A stretch of 64,000 nucleotides of DNA from Desmodus rotundus (lineage: Eukaryota > Chordata > Mammalia > Chiroptera > Phyllostomidae): assembly GCF_022682495.2 (NCBI RefSeq), contig NC_071389.1, positions 57,744,239 to 57,808,238 on the forward strand, given 5' to 3'. The number at the start of each line of letters is the position of its first letter. The first letter of the stretch is position 1. Positions 60,324 through 64,000 of this stretch are shown in pieces. The notes under the pieces are model-generated. The model did no database searches. It worked only from the letters and a program-made list of their open reading frames with translations, and was not told the origin of the DNA. A program made the position numbers and the translations under genes.

Positions 60324-61314
60324 TATTTATCTACCTAAGAAACTAGGCAATAATGGAAATGTATTTTGCTTTGTTTAATGAACTATTCTAGGATTCAATT
60401 GAACAAAGAACATTATTTTCACACTATGCTATGCCAGTATGGGGAGTGGCAAACAATTAGGCCACCTGACATAATGCACTGAAAGCCTAGATGCCTCATT
60501 TCCTGCACGCATGCCCCATGAAGTGCAGAGCTCCTATTTTCAGAGGAACTATTTTAAAAAACATTATGTTTTTCTCAGAAAATATATGTCTTCAAATATT
60601 CTATAATTTTGTGATGTGAAGGCCTGTGCTAAATAGTAAATATGTTTGAATAATATAATACCTAAAATATTTAGGGAAATACTATCAGATTTAAGATTTT
60701 GCTAATAATTCTTTCTAGTCTGACAAGTCTTCTGTCAATTTTCCCTGAGCTTTATGGGTAAACTATGTCACAAATCTTTCCACTTGGCTGCTAGAATGAC
60801 AATGATTTTCATTAGCCTTGTGTCTTGGTCTAGATCTGAAAGGAATCTTCCAGGGTACATGAAATTGAAGGTTTCATAAAATCAAGGAACTGCATTATTA
60901 GTTAAAGAGACTGTGTGAAATGTTGAACTGACAAAAGTCTCATTTATGAAGAGTAGGTGATAAGAATAATTGCTCCCATTTGTTTAGTGTTAACCATGTG
61001 CCAGAGGGTGCTTCAGCCAGGAACGGATCAAGGGAGAAATGAAAAACTTCCACTTGGTACGACAGTAATAAAGAGTCACACTGTGTTTGCTTCATGCCAT
61101 CTAAAATGTGGCTCTTATTTGTGACTACTGCCCCAGAGTGATAATATGACCTCAAATGAAATACAGCTACTATGTAACTCAGAACCTATCACTGTGGGAA
61201 GATATAATGGAGGAGGGGAGAAAGTAGTAATAATTTTTAAACAACTGTTTTTTTCTGCATTAGACAATTTTCTACTTTAAAACATGTACCATATATCTCT
61301 GATATATTGCATTT
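60324..61314. other. Mostly unique stretch with a possible MIR
   Basis: A possible antisense MIR scrap lies at about 60955-61025 ('catttgtttagtgttaacca' near 60977, then 'tgtgccagagggtgcttcag'). Otherwise nothing recognised. Confidence 0.4.
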
Positions 61315-61500
61315 TCAATTTAAACTTTATTGTATTTTTTGCAACCATTTAGTCCCCTATACTCCCTCCCCCCAGCAATCACACACTGTTGTCCATGTCC
61401 ATGAGTCAATCAATCCCCCCATCCCCTAACCTCACCCATCCCTGACTAGTGGTCACTCTGCATTTTAGTGCAGTGGAGAATGTGTAGAGGGTCACAATAG
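61315..61500 (-). mobile_element. L1 3' UTR fragment, antisense
   Basis: 'ttaaactttattgtattttt' near 61320, C-rich 'ctatactccctccccccagc' near 61357, 'acacactgttgtccatgtcc' near 61381 and 'atgagtcaatcaatcccccc' near 61401: reverse complement of the second L1 tail type at 11180-11500. Confidence 0.85.
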
Positions 61501-62974
61501 CGACATGGGAATTTAAAAGGATTTTTCTCTTTTCCTCCCTGTCAAAAACCCAACTGAAGTTTATATCTTTCTTGAACTAAAAGAAGATTCCTCTAGGATA
61601 TCTCACTATTCCTTCCATCTTTCCCCACTTGGAACACTAATCATTTGTTATATTTGTCCATTGCTAATGGCATTTCTTTCAGAAAATTTTCTAAACTAGA
61701 ATTGCTCCACAATACTATAGTTTTTGTTAATATCAAAGTTATTTTAAAGCTTTTTAAATCTGTACTTTATCAGGCATAAGGGGCTAAGAGCTCACCTGTG
61801 GCAAATATCTTTGTGAGACCAGTTTCAATATTCTCAGAAAATAATTTTTGCCTTTCCGAATCTAAAATAATATTTTAAATGTTATCACATTTAATTTGAA
61901 GGGATGTTTCTAATGTCAGATGGAGAGTAATAGACAGATTTCTCTTAGAGGAGATCATAGACCTGGATTTGTAATGGTACAAACGATAAATCAGCTCTTC
62001 TAATCAGAGGACAGGTGCTAATTAATTAAGGTGTCCATGATACAGTCCTAAGAGCAGAACAAGAACTGAGCATGTTCTTAGTTATACCTTCACCTCACCA
62101 TCTTTAATGGGGCGGCCATGGGTACAACATTTATCCTCTGCCAGTTTTTCTGACTCATGTGTGAAATGAGGCTATTATTTCCCATGTGCACCTGACAGAT
62201 GAAGTGAATGGTTGTTTTGATGCGGCTTTGTGAACTCTCAGTGTTTCTTAACCCCAGAGGAATACAGCAGTATACACAAAGGTATTCGTTAGTATGACCC
62301 AAATTTTTCAAGTAATTAATTTTAAAAGTAATAATAGCAGGAAGTGCTAGAAAACATTCCAAGGTTCGCTTCAGTCACAGGACCCTGAAGCAGCCATAGC
62401 TGAGGGTCCGCATATGTCCTATAGTGTGTTTAAAATAAAATGGATCCCAGATTGTCTCGAAAAAAAGCAATAGGCATGTTCACGTATTATCAATTTAATA
62501 ACTGACATTATTTTTTAAGATGTGTCCTTGTTAATGTTCAAATAAAAATTTAACATATCCCAATCTGAATAGAATTTAAAAACTCACATCAAACTATCTT
62601 TACCAGAGGTCAAAACAGCAAAAATACCCATCTGTTGGTTATCACCCATGATTAGGTTCTTCCACATAATTTCTTACACAGGGTTCCATAAACTCAGGAA
62701 TGTCAACAGGAAGTGAGTCCAGTGTACAAACTATATACTATTCTGGGACAGACTTCGTTATTTTATTAACAACTCCTCCTATATGTATACTTTTTTCTAA
62801 TGTGATTTAATTGAAGTAAGAAGAGGTGACTATCAAAAGAGGCAATATAAAAAACCTTCCATTTTGGAGAATTGCATTTTCATAAGTTGTAGTCATTAAA
62901 TAGGATTTCCAAAGACTCAATTGTTTAAGTGATTCCCATGGATATGTTTTTCATTACCTACCCATTTAGATTGT
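61501..62974. other. Unique stretch
   Basis: No gene, RNA or named repeat recognised. The longest frame (90 codons, minus strand, 62090-62362) has no known domain. Confidence 0.5.
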
Positions 62975-63372
62975 ATATTAGTGTACTCAGGCTGCCATAA
63001 CAAAATACCATATACCGGGTGACTTAAACAACAGGAAGTTATCTTCCCATAGTTCTAAAGGCTGGAAACCTCTAAGATCAAAGTGCTGTGGTCAGCTTCA
63101 GCTGAGAGCTCTCTTCCTAGCTGGTAGATGGCATATTCTCCCCATGGGGTCACAGGGCTTTCTTTGTGTGCCTTCAGGGAAAGCCCTCTAGTGTCTCTTC
63201 TAGTGGCATGAAGGATGTTAACCCTATTGGATTAGTCCCCCACTCTAAAGTGACATTATTTAACCTTAATTACTTCCTTAGCTTCTCCATTTCCAAGTAT
63301 AACCACACTAGGGGTAGGATTTCAACATATGAATTTGGGGAGGGGGGGTGTAAGCATGCACTCCATAAAAAG
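62975..63372 (-). mobile_element. MLT1-type MaLR LTR (antisense)
   Basis: Reversed LTR order: 'ggctgccataacaaaatacc' near 62990, 'gggtgacttaaacaacagga' near 63018, 'atagttctaaaggctggaaa' near 63050, 'attggattagtcccccactc' near 63225, 'atttcaacatatgaatttgg' near 63319. Nearly full length. Confidence 0.85.
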
Positions 63373-63444
63373 ATGGAAATTCAACACCAAGCTCTACTTT
63401 TTATTTTCTCCTTTACATGCTTTCATTGGATCCTTTAATCATGC

Positions 63445-63560
63445 AGTTTATCAATCCAAATCTACTATATTCTAGGCATTTTGCTAGATTCTAAGGGAGA
63501 AAACAAGGAGCAAATCATAGGTCTTTAAGGAATCTATGTTCGGTCATGATGACATATATA
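63445..63560 (-). mobile_element. L2 LINE 3' tail (antisense)
   Basis: 'ctactatattctaggcattt' near 63462 and 'gctagattctaagggagaaa' near 63483, followed by a 'ggtctttaaggaatctatgt' block, fit the reverse complement of the L2 end. Confidence 0.55.
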
Positions 63561-64000
63561 AACAGAAGTAAAAGCTATGAAAATTCTCTTCCTTGTGAAA
63601 AAAATCAGCACATAGATGAACTCTGTAATGAGGTGGAATTAAATTATCCACAGTGGGGTTTGTAAAATTAATTCATACTTTTGCTTCAAGCCAAGATAGA
63701 GTAATAGGTACTGCCTGGTCTGAAATAAACACAAATCAAGGAAAAATATGTTTTACCAGACAAGGCAAGAGAGTAATCTCAGAGAAATAGGGAAAAAATA
63801 AGGTGAGCCTATGATGTCCTAGCTTACTGCTTTGAGAGAATTTCCAGGCCATGGAAGCAGGAAGGGGAATTTGAGCAAAGTCTCTCAGGCTTTCTGAGTT
63901 CTGTAGATGGATTTAAGAGTCTGGAATGGCCAACGAAGCTAGAGACCTCAGGACAGAGCACCAAGGGTCAAGAGTTTCAGAGAGAGAGAATAGCAGAAAA
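63561..64000. other. Unique stretch to the right edge
   Basis: Nothing recognised; purine-rich near the edge. Confidence 0.5.

Noticed and set aside
1..64000. A CRISPR array, operon, prophage or other novel gene system
   Set aside because: No regularly spaced repeats, no gene clusters and no coding density; the sequence is mammalian repeat-rich noncoding DNA.

Overview
The window looks like mammalian nuclear DNA and most likely comes from a microbat. It is AT-rich, densely stopped in all frames and full of retroposons. The strongest lineage clue is the bat Ves SINE: a tRNA-derived head, an internal 'cagtcagggtacatgcctgg'-type block, a CT-rich segment and an (A)-rich tail. Three recognisable copies and two more decayed ones are present. 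L1 3' ends of the kind seen in bats and other laurasiatherians recur as well. Ves SINEs point to Yangochiroptera; this is inferred from remembered family features, not a database search.

I find no protein-coding gene of the host, no convincing exon, no tRNA, rRNA or CpG island, and nothing bacterial (no operons, CRISPR or ribosome-binding sites). The longest open frames (about 150 codons or fewer) are antisense shadows of L1 ORF2 or chance frames. The window is best read as intergenic or deep intronic DNA.

Layout. 1-2.8 kb: a 5'-inverted L1 running off the left edge. 2.8-11 kb: mostly unique AT-rich DNA with a short L1 tail and L2-like pieces. 11.2-12.2 kb: an L1 tail and a mariner with a captured MER20 piece. 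12.9-18.9 kb: MIRs, a Ves SINE, a 747-bp Tigger-like element with TA target sites, and a probable ERVL internal fragment. 21.2-22.9 kb: L1 tail, hAT remnant and Ves. 24.4-30.6 kb: a long near-repeat-free stretch. 30.6-36.8 kb: Ves copies, L2-like LINEs and a GC-rich block that may be a solo LTR. 40.0-43.8 kb: a MaLR LTR beside a long antisense old L1, itself interrupted by a Tigger-type element. 44.4-45.0 kb: a MIR split by an MLT1 LTR. 49.3-53.4 kb: Ves, an MST-type LTR inside an antisense L1, and a nearly complete LTR-internal-LTR MaLR element. 55.8-58.7 kb: MIR, an L1 with a perfect 35-bp-arm palindrome, and an internally deleted mariner. 59.8-60.3 kb: a Tigger element carrying a tiny inverted L1. 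61.3-64 kb: L1, MLT1 and L2-like remnants.

No genes work together here. What the sequence records is a layered history of insertion: old L2/MIR/MER20, then MaLR, old L1 and Tigger elements, then bat L1/Ves and mariner elements. The most interesting items are chimeric or rearranged insertions (captured MER20, twin-primed L1s, the palindrome), not a new gene system.
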